From NCBI GenBank assembly GCA_921293015.1, contig OV121082.1:20625748-20689747 (forward strand): a DNA stretch of 64,000 bases, read 5' to 3'. The position numbers and the translations under genes are program-made. The DNA comes from Phorcus lineatus. Its lineage: Eukaryota; Mollusca; Gastropoda; Trochida; Trochidae. Shown here piece by piece: positions 36,755 through 47,300 of the stretch (its first letter is position 1; every line of letters begins with the position of its first letter). The notes below the pieces were generated by a model, which did no database searches, had not been told where the DNA came from, and was given only the letters and a program-made list of their open reading frames with translations.

Positions 36755-36962
36755 CTGCAGCTTATAAGCGATAAGCGGTCCGTCGGTCCGTACATCGCTA
36801 TTCTCAGATACCCACAGCTGGATGGATTGAGTGCAATAAGAATGAAGTGCCACGCTCACCGACACAATAAATTATGGTCTCAATTCACACATTCCACCGG
36901 AATTCGAACCACCAACCAACGTGAATTCTAGGCAAGCTGACAACTACACCACTTGCTCCTTA
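36755..36962 (-). mobile_element. SINE remnant, second family
   Basis: Read on the - strand, a tRNA-like head starts at 36,962 (agcaagtggtgtagttgtcagc) with a B box ggttcgaattcc. Then come gtggcacttcattc and ccatccagctgtgggtatctg. The cacttcattc ... cagctgt ... gggtacc arrangement also appears at 56,176-56,372. It belongs to a widespread marine-invertebrate SINE type as I recall it. It differs from the family at 10,235. Ends are approximate. Confidence 0.6.
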
Positions 36963-37199
36963 AAATAATGTGCAGTTAAAATTATAAAATATCAACTTAT
37001 GAAAAACATGATTACAAAGACATATTGTTTCAAATAACCCATAAACACGTTTCGCAATATTCAATGGACGACCATTTATAGGAAATTTAAATGAACATTT
37101 GACACTGACATTTGATGAACATTACTATCTAAATGGCATTTAGACAAACGACAATAAATGTTATCTGTGTTCAAACTAACTATTGGCTGCACATTTTAA

Positions 37200-37300
37200 T
37201 TTGGATCCTCAGAATCTGAAATCGAACAAAGGATGTCTCAAATAACATATAGGATCCTCAGAATATGAAATCCAACAAAGGATGTTTCAAAAACATTTAT
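37200..37300 (+). repeat. tandem duplication, period about 49-50 bases
   Basis: ggatcctcagaat(c/a)tgaaatc followed by aacaaaggatgt(c/t)tcaaa appears at 37,203 and 37,252. Confidence 0.85.
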
Positions 37301-38190
37301 TGAAATAACAGGAGACTGGTAGTAAGCTGTTAGCGACATTGATTTCCTTTTATTAATCATTAGCTGTTTCTTATAAGTGCTTTCCCTTCCAAATACAAAC
37401 TGATTATCTCACAAGAGAAACAGTTTTGGTATTTTCTTCTCTGGATATCGTTTCTCAAAGAAGTATTATCTTTGCTATGTTCTCCTAAAAACGTTTACCA
37501 ATGGCGGACTTTTGTGACATGCTAAATCGTATATTAAACTATGATTATTACGATTCGATCATATATATCTGTTAAAAATGTTTTTCATTACTTGCCCATT
37601 GACGATACCGCCGTTTAATAAGTCTACAATGTAATGACACATTGTGTCATAACATCGCTTTTTTACTGACGTCACATGGCGTCAAAATCGTTAAGCATGA
37701 CGTCACAGTGTCACAATTGTAATTTCGGCGATTTTCACGTTTTCCCTATGATATAATTCAGCGAGTAATTGATAAAACACCGAACTCAGTCGCGTTTAAT
37801 TACAGTTTTATAAAAAATCTTGAAGGGTGTCGGTATCTAACTCGCTTTTGCTAGTTAAATACCAAACCACTCACTCGTTCCATAAAAAATTTATTTAACG
37901 GGACGTCATTGAGTATTCTCTATATATCTTCTGGAAACTCTATAGAGGCATTTAAGTGTTGATGAGGTTTGCAGCTGATTTTCAATTGTCGCATTTAACA
38001 GCAACATAAGCTTAAGATCAATCATCTCTTAGTGAAACGGAAAATGGAAACAAGTAATTTTGTCTTTGAGAGGGTGTATTCATGGAACGTATCTATTTAA
38101 ATCCTGCGAGATAAAAACCGAAAGAATAAAGTAATGACAATAACTTTATATAATGAAGAAATATTAAATAATAATCGTTATTTCAAATAC
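37300..38190. other. non-coding stretch with tgacgtcac words
   Basis: No gene seen. Two tgacgtca palindromes (CRE/ATF-type sequence) lie 35 bases apart at about 37,668 and 37,703, and a tggcgtc lies between them. A further gacgtc is at about 37,902. A small inverted repeat around ctaactcgcttttgctagttaa lies at about 37,838. Whether they regulate anything is unknown. Confidence 0.35.
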
Positions 38191-38193
38191 ACT

Positions 38194-38645
38194 CACTACA
38201 GAAATGACTTGGTTTCCTGAATCCTAGAAACCACCAAGAAAGTGTGTAATTAGGGAATCCAGTCGGAATCCGTTCACTGAAACTAAGTAACTTGGTTTCC
38301 AACTAGATTTCAAATTGGATTCTTTGATTTGTTCTGTTTCCATATTTGGAAACTAACAAGAAACAATAATCATGTGTTTCCATTTGTGGAAAATTAAATT
38401 GATGATTTCCTTGAATGGAAACCAACATGAAACCAAATATTGAGTTTCCTGTTAGTTTCCTTTGTTGTAATTATAACAGTAAATATATACTGATGATATT
38501 GTTTCATTTAACGGTTTTACAGTGTGGAATCCACTCAGTGTCAATTTACTGAGGTTGCGTTTCTTGGTTTCCTACTAGAATCTGTCAAAATTTCATTTTT
38601 TGTGTATTTCCATGAATGGAAACCAACAAACTATTTGTTAACATG
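38194..38645. repeat. CACTA subterminal repeat region, left
   Basis: Many copies of ttggtttcc, gtttcc(a/t) and ggaaaccaac, often as local inverted pairs such as tttccatgaatggaaaccaac at about 38,608. They probably serve as transposase binding sites, by analogy with plant CACTA elements. Confidence 0.55.
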
Positions 38646-38845
38646 TTATTATCATAAGATATAATTTGTAATTATTTGTATTGAATTAAATTTAAATAAT
38701 TAAAAGACTTTGCATGGTTCATATGATGGAATCAATGAACCTTGAAATTAAGAAAATATAAATTACAATATCTCACATTCCTGTTTATTAACTTCAAACA
38801 CCAATGATTGTTGTATTAACAGTATAGTGATAACATTTGACATGA

Positions 38846-39163
38846 GGTGAGGTGAGGTGAGTTGGTGTTTAAAGCCGCTTTCAAGATTATTTCACTTATA
38901 TCGCGGCTGCTAGTATTATTGCAGGGAGAAAGCCCGCAACACCATTGTGGCTATGCATTGCGGTGAAACCTGCGAGCATCGGCTGGAACTAGCGAACCAT
39001 GGGTGGTACTGCGCTGATTTTCAGTGTAGCATTGCACCCAAACCTGATTGCGTGTAGAACAGTTCTCTACTGCAGACAAAGTTGCCGAGCCCCTGGCGGG
39101 ATTCGAACCACGGTCCTTCTGATCCGAAGCCGAACGCGCTAACCACTGCGCTATCCCGCCCCC
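38846..39163 (-). mobile_element. tRNA-derived SINE with 12-bp target-site duplications
   Basis: Same family as 10,235-10,547, on the opposite strand. The + strand shows ggtgaggtgaggtgag, the body, then the reverse complement of the tRNA head (gggattcgaaccacgg, aaccactgcgctatcccgcc). The 12-base word catttgacatga flanks it exactly at 38,834-38,845 and 39,164-39,175. It sits inside the CACTA element, so it is younger than that insertion. Confidence 0.92.
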
Positions 39164-39300
39164 CATTTGACATGAAGAACAGAAAATTTAAAGTGGAATT
39201 TATATAAAACATTTCAGAATAATGAAGTAAAAATAGAATTTACAAACATAGTTATTTGGTACAACTGTATAAGATTAACTGGGACAATGAAACACACTTG

Positions 39301-41207
39301 CTACACATAGAAATTGTGAGGTAGGGGAACTACAGCAATTAGCGGCCTTTGTCCAGCCTTCTCGACACACCAGGCACACTTGCTTTGAATTCTCTGAATT
39401 GGGATGAATGAAGATGGTCCAGGATTCAGATGCTTGTTTTGCCAAACTGTGGTTGGTGGCAGATATTCAAGGTTGATGTCTGATGTTTTGTACCAGTCAA
39501 CCATTGCAAATATGTGGTCTGTGAAGGAACATTCGGAAAGCTCAACCGAGTGCTTCAGGAAGTAATTAATCTTTCCTGTTCGAGAAGTTGATGGAACAAT
39601 GTTGGACTTGTCATCAGTCCAGGAAGCCAAGATGATGTCAGGTGTGCTGCTCTCCCCATACATAACCTACTGATGTATATAGTTCATTATTGATTACCAT
39701 GCATCTATATTTCTTTGCAACTTGAGAAAGCATTATTAGTCTGGACATTTGAAGATTTGGCAAAACTCAACAGTTCAATGAAATGCATACGATGTGCATT
39801 GTCAACATTTAGTGGGTTTATAATACTGAACATTTCAAATTTTCGCATCATCTGACACTCGACCGATTTTTTATTAGTGGGATATTAAGTCAACAAGCCA
39901 TTGTAACGCTCAAAGGAAAACAACCAAAACCCATAAAAACATCCAAATGCCTTGGCAGTGAAGGTGCATATTGGGGGTAACAAATGCTGCACGATAAACA
40001 CGACGCACTTCGTTCACAAATTTTAGAAAACATCCATGTGAAATATCAACATCAGTTTGAGAAACAACAGGTTTACGAAGATGCTTGTACAAGTAAACAC
40101 CCTAACACAAAGATTTGCCATACATTAAGATGAGGAAAGGAAAGAATACCATTTAATACATACATAGAATAAACTAAAACCCAATTTTTCCACTCTTTGG
40201 CTGTCATTTGCCCATAATTGGAGACAATATTCCATGGAATGCGTCCTAATTCATAAGGAACCTTCAAAAAAGATATTCTCTCTGTAATTTGTATCAAATC
40301 ATTCTCGGAAAAATGTCACTTTCCACCCAGTGGCTAAACATCTTCTTAGCTGTACCTAAAAACAGATTGTGCATTGGATCAATGGCATAAAACTTTGAGG
40401 GGTAGAAATACTAAATCCAGTAACACTGTGTGCCCATATCCATATCGGTACTTAATCATGTATTTTCCGGACACGATGTCAGCTGCTTCTGCCATTTTAG
40501 AATATTTCACATGATTGTTCCTTTCACGAAGCGGCCACTTATCTAGCCCTGGGAAACCACAGTCACGAGTTGAGTTTGTCAATAAGGGTTTGGTACAATG
40601 GGAGCATCCTTGGTAGACAGAATGCCCCATAAAGCCACAAAGTTTTCCAGCAGCTGGTATGTCATCTGCCGCACACATCAAGGCAGCTTTCACAGTCACA
40701 AGGGAAGGGTCAGAGCCGATAGTCATCTTTACATCCTTCCAGAGTGCCTTAAGCTCGGCAACAAGTGGCTCCAAAACATAATTTAAGGATTCTGGTTCCT
40801 TCTTCATGGCAGGGATCAGGCCGACCAGAATGGCATTCTCTGTCTTGAATATTTGGCAAGTTCAACACCAATCTCCTTCTCTTGTAGGGTGCAAACTAGT
40901 CCACATTTAGTGCCAATCCAAAATGACATTTCTGACTCAAAAAATCAGTGCAAAAATCATATACATTATCAGTGTCTCGATTCCTCCACAAATTACATCT
41001 ATCCACCAAACCAGGTACATTTAACATTTTCTGTAAAGGTTCAACAATTCCCTTAAAACAATAAATCTTATGGGGATACAACAACCTCTTCCCATTCTCT
41101 AACACAACTTGCCGTACTAAATCAGTGTTACATTTAGCACGACCCCTTTTCCTGCTGCTATTTGCAGCTTTACAGGCAAACACTTTATTCTTACATACAT
41201 TTATCAT
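39301..41207 (-). pseudogene. tnp2-type transposase of a CACTA/EnSpm element, frameshifted
   Basis: Read 5' to 3' on the - strand. 41,207-40,896 gives LVRQVVLENGKRLLYP and CHFGLALNVD. 40,807-40,400 gives the tnp2 core (ALMCAADDIPAAGKLCGFMGH, then CSHC). About 40,400-40,320 gives YFYPSKFYAIDPMHNLFLGT in another frame. 40,290-39,910 gives NYGQMTAKEWKNW, VTPNMHLH and, after a further shift, GFWLFSFERYNG. 39,663-39,301 gives FIPIQRIQSKCAWCVEK. The order and motifs (CAADDIPA, DPMHNLFLG, FSFERYNG) are those of the Transposase_21/tnp2 family. At least three frame changes and a stop after LNVD show it is inactive, unless some are small introns. Confidence 0.82.
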
Positions 41208-41282
41208 TTATTTATAAATACATCATCATAAGAGTATAGCAGGCAACAGTTTGGACTAACAACATATTAACAAAATGTATCC

Positions 41283-41375
41283 TCACACTTGAAGAGCTTC
41301 TTCACCAAATGCATGGTAACGGATAGCATCCCTGCTACGACAGTGTACTGGGCGAGGAAGCTGAATATCTGTGAC
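41283..41375 (-). CDS. possible upstream exon of the CACTA - strand gene
   Basis: On the - strand, tgatgtcacag precedes a frame reading DIQLPRPVHCRSRDAIRYHA and then FGEEALQV before a stop at 41,283-41,285. The composition and lack of stops look coding, but I do not recognise the peptide and cannot join it to the tnp2 frame starting at 41,207. It may be the end of a separate element gene. Confidence 0.3.
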   Translation of the reverse strand, partial: VTDIQLPRPVHCRSRDAIRYHAFGEEALQV

Positions 41376-41685
41376 ATCAAAAAGAGTAAGTGTTCTAAAC
41401 ATCCGTTGCTAATGAAGTAGGAGCACTGAAAATACATGTAAATGAAATGCTAATATTCCATTTCATAACTTTATGGTTTTAATTTACAAATAAAAACATA
41501 AAAGATGCACACTTTATATTAGCAATATGAACCTTATTTAGTTGGTTTTATATTAGCAGATAAATTAATAAAACTCATGGTTCATTAAAGTTGTGAAGTG
41601 GATGTATAGTTACTTTGTCTCTATTTTATCTCTATTTACATTTAGCTCTCAATATCTTAAATTATTTTATTTTTTATATTTACAG

Positions 41686-42419
41686 CGTTCAATAAGAAGA
41701 GTTTTAGAACAAGTTAAGCTGGCCACAGATAACCCACTGGTTTTGACCTATGACAGGTATGTGTTTGTCAGGTTGGCTTGTTCACTTAAAATATTTTGTT
41801 GCTGCCTCATCTGAAACAGGGCATTGCTATCGATTTAGGAAATATGTTGCCAATAAGCTCCAAAAGTTTATATGAATTACTGACAATAGCGCATGTTTAT
41901 GGTCCGATGGTTTAATATATGTCAAGATCTATTTCCTGTTTACATATGCAGTAAAATATTAATCATTATTGACATGCAATTATGGAATCATATATTTTCA
42001 AAATTGGAATTTGAGGTCTTCGAATATTGATAATAACAGACATGTGTGTGCCACTTTTGAAGGAATCTTAATAGTCTTTATTAAGACACAATTTTTTTTT
42101 ATATACAGTATCATATTGTGGGTATTGTTGTAACCTTGATATATGAATATTAGTGAGGTGATTAATATTGTTACACTTTATATAGTGTTACACTTTTCAG
42201 TTGTTAGTCAGCATTTTATGGATATAGTAGTTTACTACAATGGGATTAAATGTAATAATTGTTGTGAAATATGATCCATTTAACCTGTGGACAAGTATTG
42301 TTCATCAAGAAATTTAATTAACATGATTTGATCACCTACCATAACAATAGAATTATTTGACTTGCAGCAAAAGTGATGATGAAGAGGGTGGTCAAGGAAA
42401 CAAGAAGACTATTTGCTGA
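41686..42419 (+). CDS. two-exon fragment of the element's + strand gene
   Basis: Exon 41,686-41,756 follows a pyrimidine-rich tract ending in tacag and reads RSIRRVLEQVKLATDNPLVL and then TYD. Its donor is AG|GTATGT. The next acceptor ttgacttgcag leads into 42,368, which continues in frame as SKSDDEEGGQGNKKTIC and a stop at 42,417-42,419. The frame is continuous across the splice, the main evidence for a real gene. No domain is recognised. The 5' end was not found. It may be an alternative 3' end relative to 42,605-42,955. Confidence 0.45.
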
Positions 42420-42604
42420 TCAGGCTTGGTCGGTGGAAAAAGAAATCATAATTTTAATATTTTAGAAATTTAAATTAATGGAGTTTTGTGATTTACTAAG
42501 GATGTATGGTATTTTCGCTCATGACACAGAAAATATTTCCCAAATTTTTATTCACATAACCACTCAAGTACCTCTGAACTGAATTTCTATTGCCTCAATT
42601 ATAG

Positions 42605-42955
42605 AAACTGGAAAGTCGTAAGAAGGGGCTGGCATCCATTGACGGGCCAGAGAGGAATACACTCAAAGTACTTTCTGTTTTGAGGAAAGATTGTACTTCT
42701 CCTGTTGTGTCAGATGAAGATGACGACAACTTACTTCTTTTTACTCGTCTTTCCTGGGAGAACCGGAAACTTTCATCGTACAAAAAGCAGTTGGACAACC
42801 AGAGACTATTTGATGCACCGGCAAGAGGTAGAAACAAGATGAAGACGTGGTCTCGACATCCAACAGACATCGTACAATCCCTCCCGCCTAAGGATGTTCC
42901 CAGCTGGGCCATTGCAGGTGCAGATTTGGACACTACCATTGAGTATGATTCCTAA
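42605..42955 (+). CDS. 3' exon of an unrecognised, probably transposon-associated gene
   Basis: After the acceptor tcaattatag the frame reads KLESRKKGLASIDGPERNTL and onward for 116 codons to taa at 42,953. An acidic stretch SDEDDDN is followed by LSWENRKLSSYKKQLDNQRL, a basic RGRNKMKTWSRHP and PPKDVPSWAIAG. The pattern of an 'LSW..' segment, a basic linker and a closing 'P-WA' motif resembles small proteins found beside DNA transposons in invertebrates, as far as I remember. Position inside the CACTA element, convergent to tnp2, fits an accessory transposition protein. It is more GC-rich than its flanks. Function unknown. Confidence 0.5.
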   Translation, partial: KLESRKKGLASIDGPERNTLKVLSVLRKDCTSPVVSDEDDDNLLLFTRLSWENRKLSSYKKQLDNQRLFDAPARGRNKMKTWSRHPTDIVQSLPPKDVPSWAIAGADLDTTIEYDS

Positions 42956-43889
42956 AGGCTGCTTTATGTAATGTAAGGAATGTAATGTAATATAATAAAA
43001 TATGATTTAAAGAATGCACCAAGAAAACTCCTAATATAACTAAATATATAACAACTTATGTAACCTAGAAATAAGCCTGTGTACTGCAATGATAATACTG
43101 ATAATAAAAATTTCACCCTTCTAATTTAAGAGATTCTTAAAATATATTCATTTCATTTCAGTGCAACAATATTTCCAAATGTTCTGTCTGCTCAACCAAA
43201 CACAATTATTTATTATGAAACAAAGGTATATGTCCCCCAAAAATGGCTTATTAGTACTACAGTTGCTTAAATATTGTTTTGTATATTAATATTCAAATTA
43301 TATATGTTTTCATGCTTAAATTGATGCCAACTATAATGTCCTTCAGATTTACCGAGATTTTAAACAAACTTCTGAAGTTCAAATTCAAGTTGTATGATCC
43401 TATTTGAATAAGTTGAATTCATCGTTTATATCTTTTATAAGGCTTGTATTGTAAACAACTTACAGTGCATCATAAGTAAGGCTCGTGATACATAAAAACA
43501 GTAGATTAGTGGTAAGAACTTCTTTTAAACCTAGGTCATGTTAAAATCTGATCTTGCCAAGCAGGTGATTATATTGATATTACTTGATATTTGTTCTCAT
43601 GTATCATTTCTTTATTTTATCTTAAGCATCATTATTATTTATTTAACAAAGCGTTGATTTGATCAGCTATGTATTTATCTTCATGCATTTTGGATGATAC
43701 TTTTGTCATGTTTTATCTGTGTGTCTGCAATTGCTTGTTGGAAAACAAATAAGAGATTGATTGATTTATTTACTTTGTTCTGTCACTATTTCATTCTTTA
43801 TGGACAATGCTTACAATAGAGTTATTCTCGAAGATGGCAATCAGTATAATGGGCGTGATCATGGTATTATCTGAATACTCGGTATGTAC

Positions 43890-44395
43890 ATTGAAATAAG
43901 AACATGTTATACATGGAAACCATATTAAAACACACAATGCAGTTATAGTACATGGGAACCAGATTGACACACACAATAAACTGTTACATACATGGAAACC
44001 AAGTTGAAACCTACAATAAACTTACCTTATATGGACATCAAATGGAAACCTTCAATAGATATGAAATTGAAACCAGGTTAAAACCTACAATGAAATTAAA
44101 TCACGGAAACCAAGTGGATCCTACTTGGAGGAGTGAGTAAAGAACGGTGATGGAAACCATCCGAATCTGGGGCAAAAGTAGGTTTCAGTTTCATAGAAAC
44201 CACAATGAAACTTTCATCACGGAAACCAAGTGGATCCTAATTGGAGGAGTGTGTAAAGAACGGTGATGGATACCATCCGGATCTTGGGCAAAAGTAGGTT
44301 TCAGTTTTCATGGAAACCAGAATTAAACTGTAAAAACCTATCCGGATACCAAGTGGAAATGCTGGTTTCCATGTCGTAGACTGTTATTTTCAGTG
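43890..44395. repeat. CACTA subterminal repeat region, right
   Basis: At least ten ggaaacca-type words. The stretch from 44,101 contains a 116-base unit (tcacggaaaccaagtggatc ... gtaggtttcagttt) that repeats at 44,217 with few changes. The same core word dominates the left region, but in mixed orientation. Confidence 0.6.
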
Positions 44396-44399
44396 CTCC

Positions 44400-47300
44400 G
44401 GAATAAACCTATGAAGGCTGTCTCAGTATCCTAAAATATTCTACTTGCACCGTCTTTTAAAACAACCTTGGTTTTGAATAGAACACTCGGGTTATTATAT
44501 TATTATGAATTCATTATCCATTTAAGCAAAATAAAAGCAGACTTTTATATTGGTTCATGTTCAAGGTCTATATACTGTGTAGTTATTTTCAACAATTTGC
44601 TGTCAGTTAGAAGCTACTTATTTCATTTGTAAAGACACAAATAAAATGATTCGAACTTCATTAAAACCAGTTCTTCCAAAACACTGCTTTTGGTCAATTG
44701 ATATTGAGACTCTATTATCGTAATTCATGTTAACTAATATAGTGATGCTGTTTCTGTTCACAAGGTTTATCTTCATAACAGGGATCATAAAACAACATGT
44801 CATAAAATATTATTTTACAAATAATTGCCAGAGAAACAAATCAACACAATACGTGAAAAAAATCTTAGTTTTTGTAAATATGTAAAGACTTGCTTTCACA
44901 GCAACAGTTTCATGTCTATGGTGGGTTATTGATTTTATAGAATAAAGAGGATTATGCAGCTATGATTAAATTTCTCATTTGCAAAACTATCTCTACATTG
45001 TAATATATCAGAACTGTATTATCAGTATGAGTCATTGTATCAGATTTAATCTTACATCCATTACTCCTTGCCTATTATATATTTGTAATTCACTGCAATA
45101 CAATGTGTATTTATACTTTAAAATTTGTTGGCTTTAAAAATTGAAATATAAAACTGAAAAAGAAATAGTTATTACAAATGTCAGAAGTATTTCATAACTT
45201 GCACAAGTACATATAAGTCGCTGGTCGTGTGAAACAGTTTGAACATTACAAAGCAATTTTTTCTAAAAATTTGATTGTAAAAAATAATCATTTACAATAA
45301 TCTAAGGAGGAAACAGTCTATTTAAAAAAGTACGATTTAAGAAAGACGGGGTATATATTGCTGACAAGCATTTGCATACTGGATAAGAATCCAACAAGCT
45401 GTTTTTACAAATACTTAATCGTAATGATCAACAGCTTTGCTTCATCACATTATTAGATACAAAATCGTGGTCTATTTTGCTTTCTTGATATTACTAAAAA
45501 ATATGGTGGATCCCTAAAACAATTAACCGTTATCTTCATCTCGATGTTATCCTACAAACATCTTTTGTTCCGAAAATGATACATCTTACAAACTGAATCT
45601 CATAATCAATTCAAGTTAAATGTCAAACGGTGTTAAGCTAATTGATTCATTTACAATTCACGAAGAAAACCTATTCATTATATGTCAAGTTAGTTTCCTG
45701 TTTCATGACAAAACAAAAACATGCATTCTAATAAAACATTTCTTTCAATACTCTACCTCGAAATAAAAGAACAACTGATGACGTCCTTTTTATGATCATG
45801 CCTCATTGCAAAAGTATCCTGATTTTAGTTCATACGAAAATCTGAAATTGAGATTGTCATTGTAACCATCTTACGACAGCTAATAAGTTTTTCTTTTAGG
45901 TCATCATGTAATTATATGATCACATGAACTTAGTACAATAACAAGTAAAACACATAATGTATTATATTATGAAATAAGACAGCTGATGTAAGTTCATATA
46001 ATTTAACAGGCTTTTGGATCTACGGGAATTGTTTTGTTTTAAATTCGGTTTTCGAAATGACTTACAAAGAATGCACTATTGGATTGACTGAAACGATAAA
46101 CTCTTATTTTCTAAATCAAAGGACCGCAGCGAGTTTGAACCAAACATATCATTAGCAATATGATGAAACATCAATAACATGAATTCTGCACCAAATCAAC
46201 CTTGATAAGAAGCAACAGAAATTCTACATTTATAATTCATCTATATTATGATAAAAAGGATTTACAATGCAAAGACATGGTAATATCCGATGAGAACAAA
46301 TGTTACACTGATGAATGAATAATGATAAAAAGGTTGTTATCCATAAAAAAAAATTTCCGTTACACACTGATGTGAAGATATGCGCATCTGTTTGTAGAAT
46401 GACACATACACTTTAAGGGTAAATATAAAAAGACTCAGTACAAGCTACTCCAGGGGAAGAGACACCAGCAAATCTGCCTCAAGAGATTTCAAGAAGGGTT
46501 GAAAGGGCATAAGCTAATTCGCACATGCAGTATAACATCAGTTAAATGTTTCAACCTTGTGATATTACAATACCGAGGAGATCGTGATAGGTATAGATTG
46601 TTGTTTACTTCTGTCAATGCTCTTATCGGACAGGTAATTTAACTTGCTAAAAAATTAGATACCAGTTTTTCCTTTTACGTTGTGATTTGTTTGATATGTA
46701 TTCCTATTAAACTGCACAATGTTTAATACTGAGGTTATTGTATTTTTGTAAATAATATAATAATATCAAAGACAAACTTAATGTTTTTAGTCACCTCTCA
46801 TTATGACACTTGTGCGAAAACACAAGTTTGTTGAGCGAAGAACCTCATTACCTGTTCTTTATTTTATCTTATTGAATATATGTACTCGTCCCATCAATTG
46901 ATTATTGTCTACTTCACTTGTGTCAGTTTAAACTCTCCTTATCTTGTGCAGCTTCATATCTCTGGAATCGGCCTTCGAGAAGTCTCGAATGATTTAATGA
47001 ATGCTTAGAATATTTGTTGATCAACTCTCAGAAACTAATCTGACCTCTTTATGTTATTCAATTAAAATGTAATCACCTGTTGTGACCTGATGTCAAGAAT
47101 TGTTTATAATAGTACACATAAGTCAAGAATGATTAAAATTGGTTCAATTGTAGGAAGACCAAAGTGGTTCGAAATAATTATCTATGGGTGGTGTCTCCAT
47201 AAACACATAAATCACAATTATCTTATTGACATATAAACTTTATCAAAGGCAGTTTTAGATACCATATAGATTTATCATCATTTACTAATGTCATATAACA

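Larger units (their letters stand above)
38194..44395. mobile_element. probable CACTA/EnSpm-type DNA transposon, degenerate
   Basis: The core encodes a tnp2-type transposase on the - strand (39,301-41,207) and a second coding region on the + strand (41,686-42,955). On both sides are subterminal regions dense in ggaaacca/tggtttcc words (38,200-38,640 and 43,890-44,390), as expected for CACTA elements. The left candidate end reads cactacagaaatgac. The right end, reverse-complemented, reads cactgaaaataac. Only a 2-base match (ct) flanks both. The core assignment is firm; the exact ends are tentative. The SINE at 38,846 inserted inside it later. Confidence 0.6.

Noticed and set aside
37660..37910. 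tgacgtca words as a cAMP-response promoter
   Set aside because: No gene starts nearby; palindromic words of this sort also occur inside repeats.
46420..46640. TATA-like word followed about 200 bases later by a donor-like gacag|gtaatt
   Set aside because: Could be a 5' untranslated exon, but there is no coding partner downstream and such words are frequent in AT-rich DNA.
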